From positions 48,141 to 112,140 of the forward strand of contig NZ_WOAC01000017.1 of assembly GCF_009749525.1 (NCBI RefSeq): a stretch of DNA of 64,000 bases. The letters run 5' to 3'. This document shows, piece after piece, positions 17,110 through 26,657 of this stretch. Under the pieces are notes generated by a model, which worked only from the letters and a program-made list of their open reading frames with translations, made no database searches and had not been told where the DNA came from. This stretch comes from Mesorhizobium xinjiangense. Lineage in GTDB: Bacteria > Pseudomonadota > Alphaproteobacteria > Rhizobiales > Rhizobiaceae. A program made the translations under genes and the position numbers. Position 1 is the first letter of the stretch, and every line of letters starts with the position of its first letter.

Positions 17110-17826
17110 CTACTGCACCAAAGGCGTTTCGGCCGCCTCCAATTCGACACCGGCAAGCTCGGCCCGGCCGGCCAGGATCGCGATATACTGGCGCAGCGCC
17201 TGTTCCTCGACGTTGGCCTGCAGCGTCTCGGCAATTTGGCCGCGCGCTTCCTCGAAGGGAAGATCGGCGCCCGGAATGTTCTGGTCCACGGCAACGATGT
17301 GGAAGCCGTAGCGCGTTTTTACGAGATGCGGCAGGAGGCCGATGGCGTCGATGCGGAACAGCGCATCCTCGAACTCCGGCACCATGTCGCCGCGCCCGAT
17401 CTGGCCGAGATTGCCGCCCTGTTCGCCGGACGGGCAGTTCGACAATTCGCGCGCCAGTTCGGAAAAACGCTCCGGTTCGGCCAGAAGCGCGTTCAGCGCC
17501 TCCTCGGCGCGTGCCCGTATGATGGCGACGTTCACCGATGGCGTGACCTGGAACAGGATGTGCCGGGCATGGACGAGATCGCCGCTGCGGAACGCGTTCC
17601 TGTGCGCCTCGTAATAGCGGCGGCATTCGGCCTCGTCCGGCGTCGGCACCGCTACCTCCTCAGCCAGGAGATCCTCGACCGCCGCGTCCACTTCGGCGAT
17701 ATCGGTTATGGCGGCATCGAGAAATCCGAGTTCGACCGCCCGCTGGCGCAGCAATTCGCGTACGGCCGCGAACTGCGCGTCCGTTCCGGTCGCATCGACC
17801 TCCACGCCATTGACGTAAACGCTCAT
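17110..17826 (-). CDS. Parvulin-type peptidyl-prolyl isomerase of the nar operon
   Basis: A 238-residue protein. Residues about 120-215 form the PpiC/parvulin domain (HARHILFQVT, then NCPSGEQGGNLGQIGRGDM, VPEFEDALF, VKTRYGFHIVAVD). The N-terminal half resembles the NifM/SurA-like chaperone helices. The start overlaps the narI stop in an ATGA arrangement, so the two are translationally coupled. No signal peptide is visible, which suggests it assists folding or assembly of the cytoplasmic NarGH part or of NarI insertion. Isomerase genes at the end of nar operons are known in other proteobacteria. A short hairpin (GGAAC/GTTCC) lies downstream. Confidence 0.88.
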   Translation of the reverse strand: MSVYVNGVEVDATGTDAQFAAVRELLRQRAVELGFLDAAITDIAEVDAAVEDLLAEEVAVPTPDEAECRRYYEAHRNAFRSGDLVHARHILFQVTPSVNVAIIRARAEEALNALLAEPERFSELARELSNCPSGEQGGNLGQIGRGDMVPEFEDALFRIDAIGLLPHLVKTRYGFHIVAVDQNIPGADLPFEEARGQIAETLQANVEEQALRQYIAILAGRAELAGVELEAAETPLVQ

Positions 17827-18539
17827 GACCGGATCGGCTCCTTGGCGCGGGTCTGCGGTGTGCGCACGATCTGGTAGGGGCGGAACAGATAGGCGAGCGC
17901 GCCGACGCCGCTCCAGATATGGATCATGCGGGTGAAGGGCGAGATCAGGAACAGCGAGAAGCCCAGGAAGATATGGAGCTTGTAGGTCAGCGGCGCGCCG
18001 ATCAGGTAGCTGGATGCATTCATGTCGAGCGTCACGATGCCCTTCACATAGCTGGTCAGCGCCTCGAACAGCGCACCGTCCATATGTCCGGCCGACAGGG
18101 GCACCGTGAGCAGGCCGAGCAGAAGCTGCAGCCAGATCATGAAAACGACGGCGATGTCCCATTTGCGGCTGTTGAGGCGGATGCGCGGATCGCCGAGGCG
18201 CCGGTAGATCAGCATGGACAGGCCGACGATGGCGATCAGCCCGGCAATGCCGCCGACGACCATGGCGAGCAACTGGTGCGCAATGGGCGACAGGAAGGGC
18301 GACACCATCCAGTGCGGCGCGAGGAAGCCGGCGAAATGGCCGAGGATGACGACGATGACGCCGTAATGGAACAGGTTCGAGCCCAGCCGCAGCAGGCCCG
18401 TGCGCAGCATCTGCGATGAGTCGCTCTTCCAGGTATAGGGTTCGCGGTCGAAGCGGATGAGGCTGCCGAGCAAAAGCACGACGAGGCAGACATAAGGGTA
18501 GATCCCGAAGAGAAGCGTGTTGAGATAGGTATCGGACAC
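17823..18539 (-). CDS. narI: Respiratory nitrate reductase gamma subunit NarI
   Basis: NarI is the di-heme b membrane subunit that oxidises quinol and passes electrons to NarH. The 238-residue protein has five hydrophobic helices. Heme-ligand histidines are visible in LFHYGVIVVILGHFAGF (about residues 55-72) and in TYKLHIFLGFSLFLISP near the end. The start is a GTG at 18539, with AAGGGAG 7 bases upstream. An ATG six bases upstream of it is out of frame. It follows narJ after 14 bases and overlaps the isomerase gene by 4. Confidence 0.96.
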   Translation of the reverse strand: MSDTYLNTLLFGIYPYVCLVVLLLGSLIRFDREPYTWKSDSSQMLRTGLLRLGSNLFHYGVIVVILGHFAGFLAPHWMVSPFLSPIAHQLLAMVVGGIAGLIAIVGLSMLIYRRLGDPRIRLNSRKWDIAVVFMIWLQLLLGLLTVPLSAGHMDGALFEALTSYVKGIVTLDMNASSYLIGAPLTYKLHIFLGFSLFLISPFTRMIHIWSGVGALAYLFRPYQIVRTPQTRAKEPIRS

Positions 18540-18553
18540 GGCATTTCTCCCTT

Positions 18554-19177
18554 TCAAGGTTTCGGGCGATCGCCCGCCGGTTCGGCGAATGCCGGCTGCT
18601 CCGCCCAGTCGCGATCGAGCGCGGCGCGATCCTCCTTCACCGGCTTGATCTCGGCCGCGTTCACCGGTTTCTCTCCGGCGATCACCAGGAGCGCCTGCGG
18701 CACCGCCGCATAGCGGCTTTGCCGGGCAATCAGGGAGCGGGCGATGGATGTGAGGATGTGCGCGCAATCGGCCAGTATGTCATGGGCCTCGTCCATGTCG
18801 CGGCAGCTCAGATATTCGAGCAGCACCGGCAGGTAGTCCGGCAGTTCCTGGCCCACCAGATCGAAGCCGGCATTTTCGTAAAGCCGCTTCAGTTCCACCA
18901 TGGCCGTGCCGCGGTCGCGGCTTTCGCCATGCAGATGCTCGAACAGATGCAGCGAAAGCGCCCGGCCGCGATCGAACAGGTCGACATAGCGCGCCTCGGC
19001 GGACAACAGGTCGCCTTCGCCCAGTTCGCCGATCAACGCATTGAGCCCGCGTTTCTCGCGTTCGCTGATGAGCGAGGAAGCATCCACGACGGCCGCGATA
19101 TCGGGCAGGGCCGCGCGCATGTCGGCCGTGGGATAGGATAGCAGCGCGCTGAAGGCCTTGAACAGGATCATCGGCAT
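18554..19177 (-). CDS. narJ: Nitrate reductase assembly chaperone NarJ
   Basis: NarJ is the cytoplasmic TorD-family chaperone that holds apo-NarGH while the molybdenum cofactor and clusters are inserted. It is not part of the final enzyme. The 207-residue protein shows LFKAFSALLSYPTADMRAAL at the start, and HLFEHLHGESRDRGTAMVEL plus ELPDYLPVLLEYLS in the middle, all characteristic. I chose the ATG at 19177, five bases after the narH stop. Upstream in-frame codons overlap narH. Confidence 0.95.
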   Translation of the reverse strand: MPMILFKAFSALLSYPTADMRAALPDIAAVVDASSLISEREKRGLNALIGELGEGDLLSAEARYVDLFDRGRALSLHLFEHLHGESRDRGTAMVELKRLYENAGFDLVGQELPDYLPVLLEYLSCRDMDEAHDILADCAHILTSIARSLIARQSRYAAVPQALLVIAGEKPVNAAEIKPVKEDRAALDRDWAEQPAFAEPAGDRPKP

Positions 19178-19181
19178 GGCT

Positions 19182-20714
19182 TCAGGTGTCCAGCGGGCGT
19201 TCCGGGTGCAGCTTGCGCCGCCCCATCTTGCCGCCGAAGAGCGACGAGTGCGGCGGACCGAAATCGCAGCCATTGCCGAAGCTGAAGCCGCAGGAGCCCT
19301 TCAGGCCATAGGCGTCCTCGCTTTCTTCGCGGTGCCCGGTCGGAATGACGAAACGGTCTTCGTAATTGGCGATCGACAGGTAACGATGCATCTCCTCGAC
19401 CTGCGCCAGGCTCAAGCCGGCCTGATCGAGCACCGCCTGTCCGTCGCCCTCGCCGAGCTGGCGCTGGCGGTAGTGGATGCGCATGGCGAACAGCCGCTCC
19501 AGCGCGGTCACGATCGGCCCTTCGGCGCCCGCCGTCAGCAGATTGGCGAGATAGCGCACCGGGATCCTGAGCGAGCGCACGTCGGGAATTTCCCCGATCG
19601 AATCGATCGCACCGGTGTTGGCATGTGACTGGATCGGCGAAAGGGGCGGCACATACCAGACCATCGGCAGGGTGCGGTATTCGGGATGCAGCGGGAAGGC
19701 GACGCGCCAGTCGACCGCCATCTTGTAGGTGGGCGAGCGCTTGGCCGCCTCGATCCAGGCATCGGGCACACCGTCGGCGCGCGCCTGGGCCTCGACCTCC
19801 GGGTCGTTGGGATCGAGGAAAAGCTTGAGCTGTTCTTCGTAAAGATCCTGCTCGTCCTCGACGGAGGCAGCCTTTTCGATGCCGTCGGCATCGTAAAGCA
19901 GGACGCCGAGATAGCGGATGCGGCCGACACAGGTTTCCGAACACACGGTCGGCTGCCCGGCCTCGATGCGCGGGTAGCAGAAGATGCATTTCTCGGCCTT
20001 GCCGGAGGTCCAGTTGTAATAGATCTTCTTGTAGGGGCAGCCCGACACGCACATGCGCCAGCCGCGGCATTTGTCCTGGTCGATGAGGACGATGCCGTCT
20101 TCCTCGCGCTTGTAGATCGAGCCCGACGGGCAGGAGGCGACGCAGCTCGGGTTGAGGCAGTGCTCGCACAGCCGCGGCAGATACATCATGAACGTGTTTT
20201 CGAACTGGCCGTATATGTCCTTCTGCACGGCCTCGAAATTGTAATCCTGCGACCGCTTGTCGAACTCTCCGCCGAGGATCTCCTCCCAGTTCGGGCCCCA
20301 TTCGATCTTGTCCATCGGGCGGCCGGTGATGAGCGAGAGCGGCCGGGCGACCGGCGTCGTCGGCAGTTCCGGGGCCTGCTGCAAATGCTCGTAGTCGAAG
20401 GTGAAGGGCTCGTAATAGTCGTCGATTTCCGGCAGGCGCGGATTGGCGAAGAGTTTGGCGAGGATGGAAAGCCTGCCGCCCTGCTTGGGCACGATCTTGC
20501 CGTTCTTCTTGCGGGTCCAGCCGCCGTGCCAGCGTTCCTGGTTCTCCCAGTCCTTGGGATAGCCGATGCCGGGCTTGGTCTCGACATTGTTGAACCATGC
20601 GTATTCCATGCCCTGGCGTGAGGTCCACACATTCTTGCAGGTGACGGAGCAGGTGTGGCAGCCGATGCACTTGTCGAGATTCATCACCATGGCGATCTGG
20701 GCGCGGATCTTCAT
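19182..20714 (-). CDS. narH: Respiratory nitrate reductase beta subunit NarH
   Basis: NarH carries one [3Fe-4S] and three [4Fe-4S] clusters that wire NarI to NarG. The 510-residue length is standard. Cysteine groups are visible: CIGCHTCSVTCKNVW near residue 16, CEHCLNPSCVASCPSG near 183, KCRGWRMCVSGCPYKK near 216 (the tryptophan marks the 3Fe cluster) and KCIFCYPRIEAGQPTVCSETC near 243. It overlaps the narG stop by 4 bases, which couples their translation. Confidence 0.98.
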   Translation of the reverse strand: MKIRAQIAMVMNLDKCIGCHTCSVTCKNVWTSRQGMEYAWFNNVETKPGIGYPKDWENQERWHGGWTRKKNGKIVPKQGGRLSILAKLFANPRLPEIDDYYEPFTFDYEHLQQAPELPTTPVARPLSLITGRPMDKIEWGPNWEEILGGEFDKRSQDYNFEAVQKDIYGQFENTFMMYLPRLCEHCLNPSCVASCPSGSIYKREEDGIVLIDQDKCRGWRMCVSGCPYKKIYYNWTSGKAEKCIFCYPRIEAGQPTVCSETCVGRIRYLGVLLYDADGIEKAASVEDEQDLYEEQLKLFLDPNDPEVEAQARADGVPDAWIEAAKRSPTYKMAVDWRVAFPLHPEYRTLPMVWYVPPLSPIQSHANTGAIDSIGEIPDVRSLRIPVRYLANLLTAGAEGPIVTALERLFAMRIHYRQRQLGEGDGQAVLDQAGLSLAQVEEMHRYLSIANYEDRFVIPTGHREESEDAYGLKGSCGFSFGNGCDFGPPHSSLFGGKMGRRKLHPERPLDT

Positions 20715-23700
20715 GACGCTGTCTCCTTATGGGCCGGATCGACGGGATTGGAGTGGTCAAGCCAGTCGACCCGGTTCAGCTTGCGCACGATGACGAACTC
20801 GTCGCGGTTGGAACCGACCGTGCCGTAATAGTTGAAGCCGTAGGAAAGCTGCGCATAGCCGCCGACCATATGGGTGGGCTTAAGCACGGTACGGGTGACG
20901 GAATTGTGGATGCCGCCGCGCTGCCCGGTGATCTGGGAGCCGGGCACGTTCACGATCTTTTCCTGGGCATGATACATCATGCACATGCCGTCCTTGACGC
21001 GCTGGCTGACCACCGCGCGCGCGGCAATTGCCCCGTTGAGGTTGAACAATTCGATCCAGTCGTTGTCGACGATGCCGGCGCGCTTGGCGTCCGTTTCGGA
21101 AATCCAGACGATCGGCCCGCCGCGCGACAGCGTCAGCATCAGGAGATTGTCGGTATAGGTCGAATGGATGCCCCATTTCTGGTGCGGGGTGATGAAGTTC
21201 AGCACGATCTCCGTTTCGCCATTGCCGTGCGTGCCGAGCATGGCGGCGATGGTGCGCGTGTCGACGGGCGGGCGATAGAGGGCGAACGCCTCGCCGAAAT
21301 CGCGCAGCCAGCGATGGTCCTGATAGAATTGCTGGCGGCCGGTGATGGTGCGCCAGGGGATCAACTCGTTCACATTGGTGTAACCCGCCGTATAGCTGAC
21401 ATGCTCGCTCTCGATGCCGGACCATGTCGGCGAGGAGATGATCTTGCGCGGCTGTGCCTGCAGGTCGCGGAAGCGGATCTTTTCGTCCTCGCGCGTCCCG
21501 GCCAGATGGGCGTGATCGCGGCCGGTTACCGCGCCAAGCGCGGACCATGCCTTGACCGCCACCTCGCCATTGGTCTCCGGCGCCAGATAGAGGATGGTTT
21601 CAGCAGCATCGATATCGCTCTCGATGCGCGGACGCCCATGCGTCGGTCCGCCGTCGTTGACGCGATAATTGAGATCGCCGAGGCCTTTCACCTCGGTTTC
21701 GGTGTTCCAGGCAATGCCCTTGCCGCCATTGCCGAGCTTGTCGGCCAGCGGGCCCAGTGCGGTGAAACGACGATAGGTGTTGGGATAGTCGCGCTCGACC
21801 ATGACGATCTGCGGTGCGGTGAGGCCGGGTACGAGATCGCATTCGCCCTTTTTCCAGTCCTTGACGTCGAAGGGCTGCGCCAATTCGGCCGGCGTATCGT
21901 GCTGGATCGGCGTTAGCACCACGTCCTGCTCGACGCCGAGATGGCCTTCGGCGAGCTCCGAAAAACGCTTGGCAATGGTCTTGTAGGTCTCCCAATCGCT
22001 GCGCGCCTCCCACACCGGATCGACCGCCGCCGAAAGCGGGTGGATGAAGGGGTGCATGTCGGAGGTGTTGAGATCGTTCTTCTCGTACCAGGTGGCGGTC
22101 GGCAGCACGATGTCGGAATAGAGGCAACTCGTCGACATGCGGAAATCGAGCGTGGTGACGAGATCGAGCTTGCCTTCCGGTGCAGGATCGCGCCAGGCGA
22201 CGTCGGTCGGCTTTGCGCCATCGGTCTCGCCCAGATCCTTGCCCTGCAGGCCATGCCGGGTGCCGAGCAGATGGCGCAGGAAATATTCGTGCCCCTTGCC
22301 CGACGAGCCGAACAGGTTCGAGCGCCATATGAACAGGTTGCGCGGGAAATTGGCCGGATTGTCCGGATCCTCGCAGGCCATAGCGATGGCGCCGGATTTC
22401 AGGCCCGCCACGACATGATCCTTGACCTCCATGCCCGCCTTCTTGGCCTCGGCGGCAAGCCTCAGCGGATTGACGCCGAGCTGCGGCGCCGAAGGCAGCC
22501 AGCCCATGCGCTCCGCCTTGACGTTCATGTCGATGAAGGTGCCGCGATAATCGGTCGGATCGGCCAGCGGCGAGAGCATTTCGGCAACGTCGAGCTTCTC
22601 GTAGCGCCACTGGTCGCTATGGGCATAGAAGAAGGAGGTGCCGTTCATCTGGCGCGGCGGCCGTGCCCAGTCGAGCGCGAAGGCGAGCATGGTCCAGCCG
22701 GTTTGCGGGCGCAGCTTCTCCTGCCCGACATAATGCGCCCAGCCGCCGCCGGACACGCCGACCGTGCCGCACATCATCAGCATGTTGATGATCGAGCGGT
22801 AGTTCATGTCCTGGTGATACCAGTGGTTCATGCCGGCGCCGATGATGACCATCGAGCGGCCCCTGGTCTTTTCGGCATTGTCGGCAAAGCCGCGCGCCAC
22901 GGTGACGGCATGGTCGGCCGGCACGCCGGTGATCGTTTCCTGCCATGCCGGCGTATAGGGCACGTCGTCGTCGTAGGATTGCGCCGCGGTGCCGCCGAGG
23001 CCGCGGTCGAGACCGTAATGGGCGCACATGAGGTCGAAGACGGTGGCGACATGCGCCTCGCCTTTCGCCAGCTCGATGCGCCGCACCGGCACGTTGCGAA
23101 CCAGCGTGTCGCCATCCTGGGCGTTGGCGGCGAAGTATTCATGCGGCCGGCCACCGAAATAGGGGAAGGTCACGGAGAGCGTTTCGTCGTGGCTGCCGAG
23201 CAGGGAAAGGGCCAGGCGGACGTCCTCGCCGGTCTCGCCATCCTTCGGCTCAAGGTTCCACTTGCCCCTGGGCTCCTTGTCCTTCGGCCATCGGTAACCG
23301 ATGGAACCCTGCGGCACGACCAGTTCGCCGCTTTCGGCCTCGACGGCCATCGTCTTCCAGGCGGCGCTGTCGGCTTTCGGCGCGCGCGGCAGGTCGCTGC
23401 GGCGCAGATAGCGGTCGGTCACCCAACGCTCGCCGTCGCGCCGCATCATCACCAGCATGGGCAGATCGGTGTAGCGGCGGCAATAGTCCTGGAAATACGG
23501 CACCTGCCGGTCGAGGAAGAATTCCTTCAGGATCACGTGGCCCATGGCCATGGCGAGCGCGGCGTCCGTGCCCTGCTTGGGGTGGAGCCACAGATCGGCG
23601 AACTTGGCGACCTCAGCATAGTCCGGCGTGACCGCGATGACGCGCGTGCCGTTATAGCGCGCTTCGACGAAGAAATGCGCATCGGGCGTGCGCGTCTGCG

Positions 23701-24469
23701 GCACGTTGGAGCCCCAGGCGATGATGTAGCCGGAATTGTACCAGTCCGCCGATTCGGGAACGTCGGTCTGCTCGCCCCAGGTCTGCGGGCTGGACGGCGG
23801 CAGGTCGCAATACCAGTCGTAGAAGGAAAGAAGCGTGCCGCCGATGAGGCTGAGATAACGCGAGCCCGAGGCGTAGGAGACCATCGACATGGCCGGGATG
23901 GGCGAGAAACCGACGACGCGGTCGGGCCCGAAGGTCTTGATCGTGTAGACATTGGCGGCGGCGATGATCTCGCTCACCTCGTTCCAGTTGGATCGCACGA
24001 AGCCGCCGCGACCGCGCATCGACTTATAGGTCTTGGCCGTCTCGGCATCCTCCACGATCGAGCCCCAGGCTTCCACCGGGGCGAGCGTCTTGCGCGCCTC
24101 GCGCCACGCCTTGATCAGACGGCCGCGCACCATGGGGTATTTGATGCGGCTGGCGCTGTAGAGATACCAGCTGTAGGAGGCGCCGCGCGAACAGCCGCGC
24201 GGCTCATGGTTCGGCATGCCGGGGCGCGTGCGCGGATAGTCGGTCTGCTGCGTTTCCCAAGTGACGAGGCCGCTTTTGACATAGATCTTCCAGGAGCACG
24301 AACCCGTGCAGTTCACGCCGTGGGTGGAGCGCACGATCTTGTCGTGCTGCCAGCGCTCGCGATAGCCTTCCTCCCAGATTCGATCCTCGTCGCGCAATTC
24401 ACCAAGGCCGTCGGCGAAGGTGCCGCGGCGGCGGGCAAGATAGGTCATTCGATCGAGAAAATGGCTCAT
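20711..24469 (-). CDS. narG: Respiratory nitrate reductase alpha subunit NarG
   Basis: NarG is the molybdo-bis-MGD catalytic subunit that reduces nitrate to nitrite on the cytoplasmic face of the membrane. At 1252 residues it is full length. The FS0 cluster motif HGVNCTGSCSWKIYVKSG is at about residue 50, with the histidine ligand typical of NarG. YPRTRPGMPNHEPRGCSRGA (about 79-98) supplies the fourth ligand. VTPDYAEVAKFADLWLHPKQ and MIIGAGMNHWYH-like segments line the cofactor cleft. There is no twin-arginine signal, which sets it apart from NapA. The narKGHJI genes overlap or nearly abut. Confidence 0.98.
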   Translation of the reverse strand: MSHFLDRMTYLARRRGTFADGLGELRDEDRIWEEGYRERWQHDKIVRSTHGVNCTGSCSWKIYVKSGLVTWETQQTDYPRTRPGMPNHEPRGCSRGASYSWYLYSASRIKYPMVRGRLIKAWREARKTLAPVEAWGSIVEDAETAKTYKSMRGRGGFVRSNWNEVSEIIAAANVYTIKTFGPDRVVGFSPIPAMSMVSYASGSRYLSLIGGTLLSFYDWYCDLPPSSPQTWGEQTDVPESADWYNSGYIIAWGSNVPQTRTPDAHFFVEARYNGTRVIAVTPDYAEVAKFADLWLHPKQGTDAALAMAMGHVILKEFFLDRQVPYFQDYCRRYTDLPMLVMMRRDGERWVTDRYLRRSDLPRAPKADSAAWKTMAVEAESGELVVPQGSIGYRWPKDKEPRGKWNLEPKDGETGEDVRLALSLLGSHDETLSVTFPYFGGRPHEYFAANAQDGDTLVRNVPVRRIELAKGEAHVATVFDLMCAHYGLDRGLGGTAAQSYDDDVPYTPAWQETITGVPADHAVTVARGFADNAEKTRGRSMVIIGAGMNHWYHQDMNYRSIINMLMMCGTVGVSGGGWAHYVGQEKLRPQTGWTMLAFALDWARPPRQMNGTSFFYAHSDQWRYEKLDVAEMLSPLADPTDYRGTFIDMNVKAERMGWLPSAPQLGVNPLRLAAEAKKAGMEVKDHVVAGLKSGAIAMACEDPDNPANFPRNLFIWRSNLFGSSGKGHEYFLRHLLGTRHGLQGKDLGETDGAKPTDVAWRDPAPEGKLDLVTTLDFRMSTSCLYSDIVLPTATWYEKNDLNTSDMHPFIHPLSAAVDPVWEARSDWETYKTIAKRFSELAEGHLGVEQDVVLTPIQHDTPAELAQPFDVKDWKKGECDLVPGLTAPQIVMVERDYPNTYRRFTALGPLADKLGNGGKGIAWNTETEVKGLGDLNYRVNDGGPTHGRPRIESDIDAAETILYLAPETNGEVAVKAWSALGAVTGRDHAHLAGTREDEKIRFRDLQAQPRKIISSPTWSGIESEHVSYTAGYTNVNELIPWRTITGRQQFYQDHRWLRDFGEAFALYRPPVDTRTIAAMLGTHGNGETEIVLNFITPHQKWGIHSTYTDNLLMLTLSRGGPIVWISETDAKRAGIVDNDWIELFNLNGAIAARAVVSQRVKDGMCMMYHAQEKIVNVPGSQITGQRGGIHNSVTRTVLKPTHMVGGYAQLSYGFNYYGTVGSNRDEFVIVRKLNRVDWLDHSNPVDPAHKETAS

Positions 24470-25743
24470 TGCGCGGCCTCCCTTTTCGCCGGCGGCATAA
24501 CCAGGTTGCGGCTGTCGTGGCCCATGACCGGCGTCCTGCGCACCTCGGTCAGATAGTTGAGCATCAGCGATACCGAGACGATGCCGTAGAGCAGCATGAA
24601 GCAGCTCGAATTGAAGCCGAGCCAGTCGAGCAGGCCGCCGAACATGATGGGCAGCAGAAAGCCGCCGAGGCCGCCGACCATGCCGACCAGCCCGCTGACG
24701 GCGCCCATGTTCTCGGGAAAGTCATTGCCGATATATTTGAAGGTGGACGCCATGCCGAAGGCGAAGGCCACGCCGACCACGAACAATAGCGGAGTGAACA
24801 GCCAGGGCGACAGCGCGATGGTGAAATTGCGTGATCCGTCGACCGTCCGGATGGCGAAATCGGTATGCGGATAGGAAAGCAGGAACAGCGCAAACCACGC
24901 AGCCCACAGCACCCACCACGTCACATTGTGGGCGCCGAAGCGGTCGGCCATGGCGCCGCCCACGGCACGCAAGGCGCCGCCCGGCAGTGAGAAACAGGCG
25001 GCCAGCAGTGCTGCCGTGCCGACGGCAAAGCCGTATTCACGGACGTAATATTGCGGCATCCAGATCGACAGTGCGGTGAAGCCGCCGAAGACGATCGAAT
25101 AGTATTGGCAGTATTTCCACACCCGCCGGTCCCTTATCACCGCAAGTTGTGAACGGAACGACGCGGTGCTCTTGCCGGCGCCGGGATCAGGCGCGGCGAG
25201 GAACCAGAAAACCACGGCCGTGATCAGAAGGACAACGGCATAGAAGCGCGGTACGGCCTGCCAGCCGAAGCCGTTCATCAGCACCGGCGCGATGAACATG
25301 TTGAGCGCCGCGCCGACCGTGCCGGCACCGAAGAAGCCCATGGCGAAGCCGCGCCGCTCGGCAGGAAAGAACCGGGCGACATAGGGTGTGCCGACAGAGA
25401 AGGAGGCGCCGACAAGACCGAGTGCCAGCCCCAGGAGCAGGAATTGCCAGAGCGCCGTGGCATAGGAGGCGAGCCAGAGCGGCACCGCGCAGACGACCAG
25501 CAGCAAAAACATGATGATGCGGCCACCGAAACGATCGGTCCAGATGCCGAGCGGCAGGCGGAAGATGGATCCCGTCAGCACCGGCGTTGCCGTCAGCAGG
25601 CCGAATTCGGTGGAGCTGAGTTGCATCTCTTCGCGCAGCGGAATGCCGATGACGCCGAACATCATCCATGCGGCGAAACAGACGGTGAAAGCCCAGGTTG
25701 TGATGAACAGGACGACATAGCCGCGTCTTGCGCTATCTGGCAT
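24466..25743 (-). CDS. narK: Nitrate/nitrite MFS transporter NarK
   Basis: A 425-residue major facilitator protein with about 12 membrane helices. The nitrate-porter signatures are GLVGASFSVGTPYVARFFP (helix 4-5) and AFGMASTFKYIGNDFPENMG followed by the glycine-rich helix VSGLVGMVGGLGGFLLPIMF. It is a single NarK unit, not a NarK1-NarK2 fusion. It resembles the NarK1 type, usually a nitrate/proton symporter, but the exact mode cannot be proven here. GGGG lies 6 bases before the ATG. It leads the nar operon and overlaps narG by 4 bases, so nitrate uptake and reduction are co-expressed. Confidence 0.95.
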   Translation of the reverse strand: MPDSARRGYVVLFITTWAFTVCFAAWMMFGVIGIPLREEMQLSSTEFGLLTATPVLTGSIFRLPLGIWTDRFGGRIIMFLLLVVCAVPLWLASYATALWQFLLLGLALGLVGASFSVGTPYVARFFPAERRGFAMGFFGAGTVGAALNMFIAPVLMNGFGWQAVPRFYAVVLLITAVVFWFLAAPDPGAGKSTASFRSQLAVIRDRRVWKYCQYYSIVFGGFTALSIWMPQYYVREYGFAVGTAALLAACFSLPGGALRAVGGAMADRFGAHNVTWWVLWAAWFALFLLSYPHTDFAIRTVDGSRNFTIALSPWLFTPLLFVVGVAFAFGMASTFKYIGNDFPENMGAVSGLVGMVGGLGGFLLPIMFGGLLDWLGFNSSCFMLLYGIVSVSLMLNYLTEVRRTPVMGHDSRNLVMPPAKREAAQ

Positions 25744-26223
25744 GCAGATCCCCTTTGCCTATGCCCGCCCGAAAGGGTGAAGCTCTGGGTTGCGAATGAC
25801 TGCACGACGAGATCAGGACCGGTCACCTGCCGCCCATTTCGAACGCGCGGCAACCGTCAGATCAACGACACGCATATTGCAACCCATGATCTTGTTTGGC
25901 AACCATCACGAAAGTCCGCAATGAAGTATTTCGTTCGCCTTTCCAGTCGTCGTCCGTGGCTATGGCGGCCAATAGTATTTTGTGTCAAATAAACTTGAGA
26001 ATGATATTCATATAATTATTGGATCGGTATTGCGGCACTCTCGGATCACGATCCGGAGCATGCCCGAAGCGGCGGCCATGATCGTATGACCGCGTCATTG
26101 CAATTGCGCCTTCGCCGGCTACGATCGGAAGGTGTTGCCGCGTGGGAGCATCGCGAGGGCACCCGGATCTCGGCAAGGACTGCCGAAATCATGATCGCAT
26201 CACCATCCATGAAAGGCCGGACC
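25744..26223. other. narK upstream intergenic region
   Basis: About 480 bases separate narK from the cupin gene. The half near narK must contain the operon promoter. I find only a half FNR/NNR-type site (TTGAT on the minus strand at 25861-25865, with a degenerate partner). The right half is AT-rich and contains a Fur/Irr-like palindrome. No gene is supported. Confidence 0.5.
25996..26010. promoter_or_regulatory. Fur/Irr-like palindromic operator candidate
   Basis: TGAGAATGATATTCA matches 11 of the 14 defined positions of the 7-1-7 Fur pattern TGATAATNATTATCA. It also resembles the alphaproteobacterial Irr ICE motif. It lies in an AT-rich stretch and does not sit next to a recognisable iron gene. 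The assignment is by pattern only. Confidence 0.35.
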
Positions 26224-26619
26224 ATGAAAATCTCACGCGCAGGGTCGCAACCATCGGCGAAAGGGCCGGCGGACTGGTTCACCGGAACGGTTCGCATCGA
26301 TCCGTTGTTTGCTGCCGAGGCGCCGGGCCGAGCGAACGGCGCGGCGGTCACCTTCGAACCCGGCGCCCGCACGGCGTGGCATACCCACCCGGCCGGTCAG
26401 ACGCTGATCGTGACGGCGGGTGTGGGACGGGTGCAGTGCGTTGGCGGTGCCATCGAGGAAATTCGCCCCGGCGACGTTGTCTGGTTTCCCGCCGGGGTCA
26501 AGCATTGGCACGGTGCCGCACCCGACGTCGCCATGACCCACATCGCCATTCACGAAGCGGTCGACGGCTCGACCGTGACGTGGATGGAGAAAGTCACGGA
26601 CGAGGAATACCGGGACTGA
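26224..26619 (+). CDS. Small single-domain cupin protein
   Basis: A 131-residue cupin. Motif 1 is [21 protein letters not shown], metal-binding HTH plus Gln, at about residues 43-62. Motif 2 is [19 protein letters not shown] near 85-105, with the second metal histidine. This arrangement resembles the manganese cupins related to bacterial (R)-hydroxynitrile lyases and carboxymuconolactone decarboxylase-linked cupins. The reaction cannot be assigned. The open frame begins at 26086, but the ATG at 26224 starts just before the conserved domain. It is convergent with the OsmC gene. Confidence 0.8.
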   Translation: MKISRAGSQPSAKGPADWFTGTVRIDPLFAAEAPGRANGAAVTFEPGARTAWHTHPAGQTLIVTAGVGRVQCVGGAIEEIRPGDVVWFPAGVKHWHGAAPDVAMTHIAIHEAVDGSTVTWMEKVTDEEYRD

Positions 26620-26657
26620 CGGCAAACCGGAATTGCGAAGGAACGCGTGCCTGGACT

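Noticed and set aside
17585..17615. GGAAC-N16-CGTA resembling an EcfG promoter
   Set aside because: It lies inside the isomerase coding sequence, has a poor -10 and no gene start downstream on that strand.
25852..25865. Possible FNR/NnrR box upstream of narK (minus strand TTGAT-N4-CGGTT)
   Set aside because: Only one half-site fits the TTGAT-N4-ATCAA consensus. The nar operon is expected to have oxygen or nitrate control, but the site is too weak to annotate.
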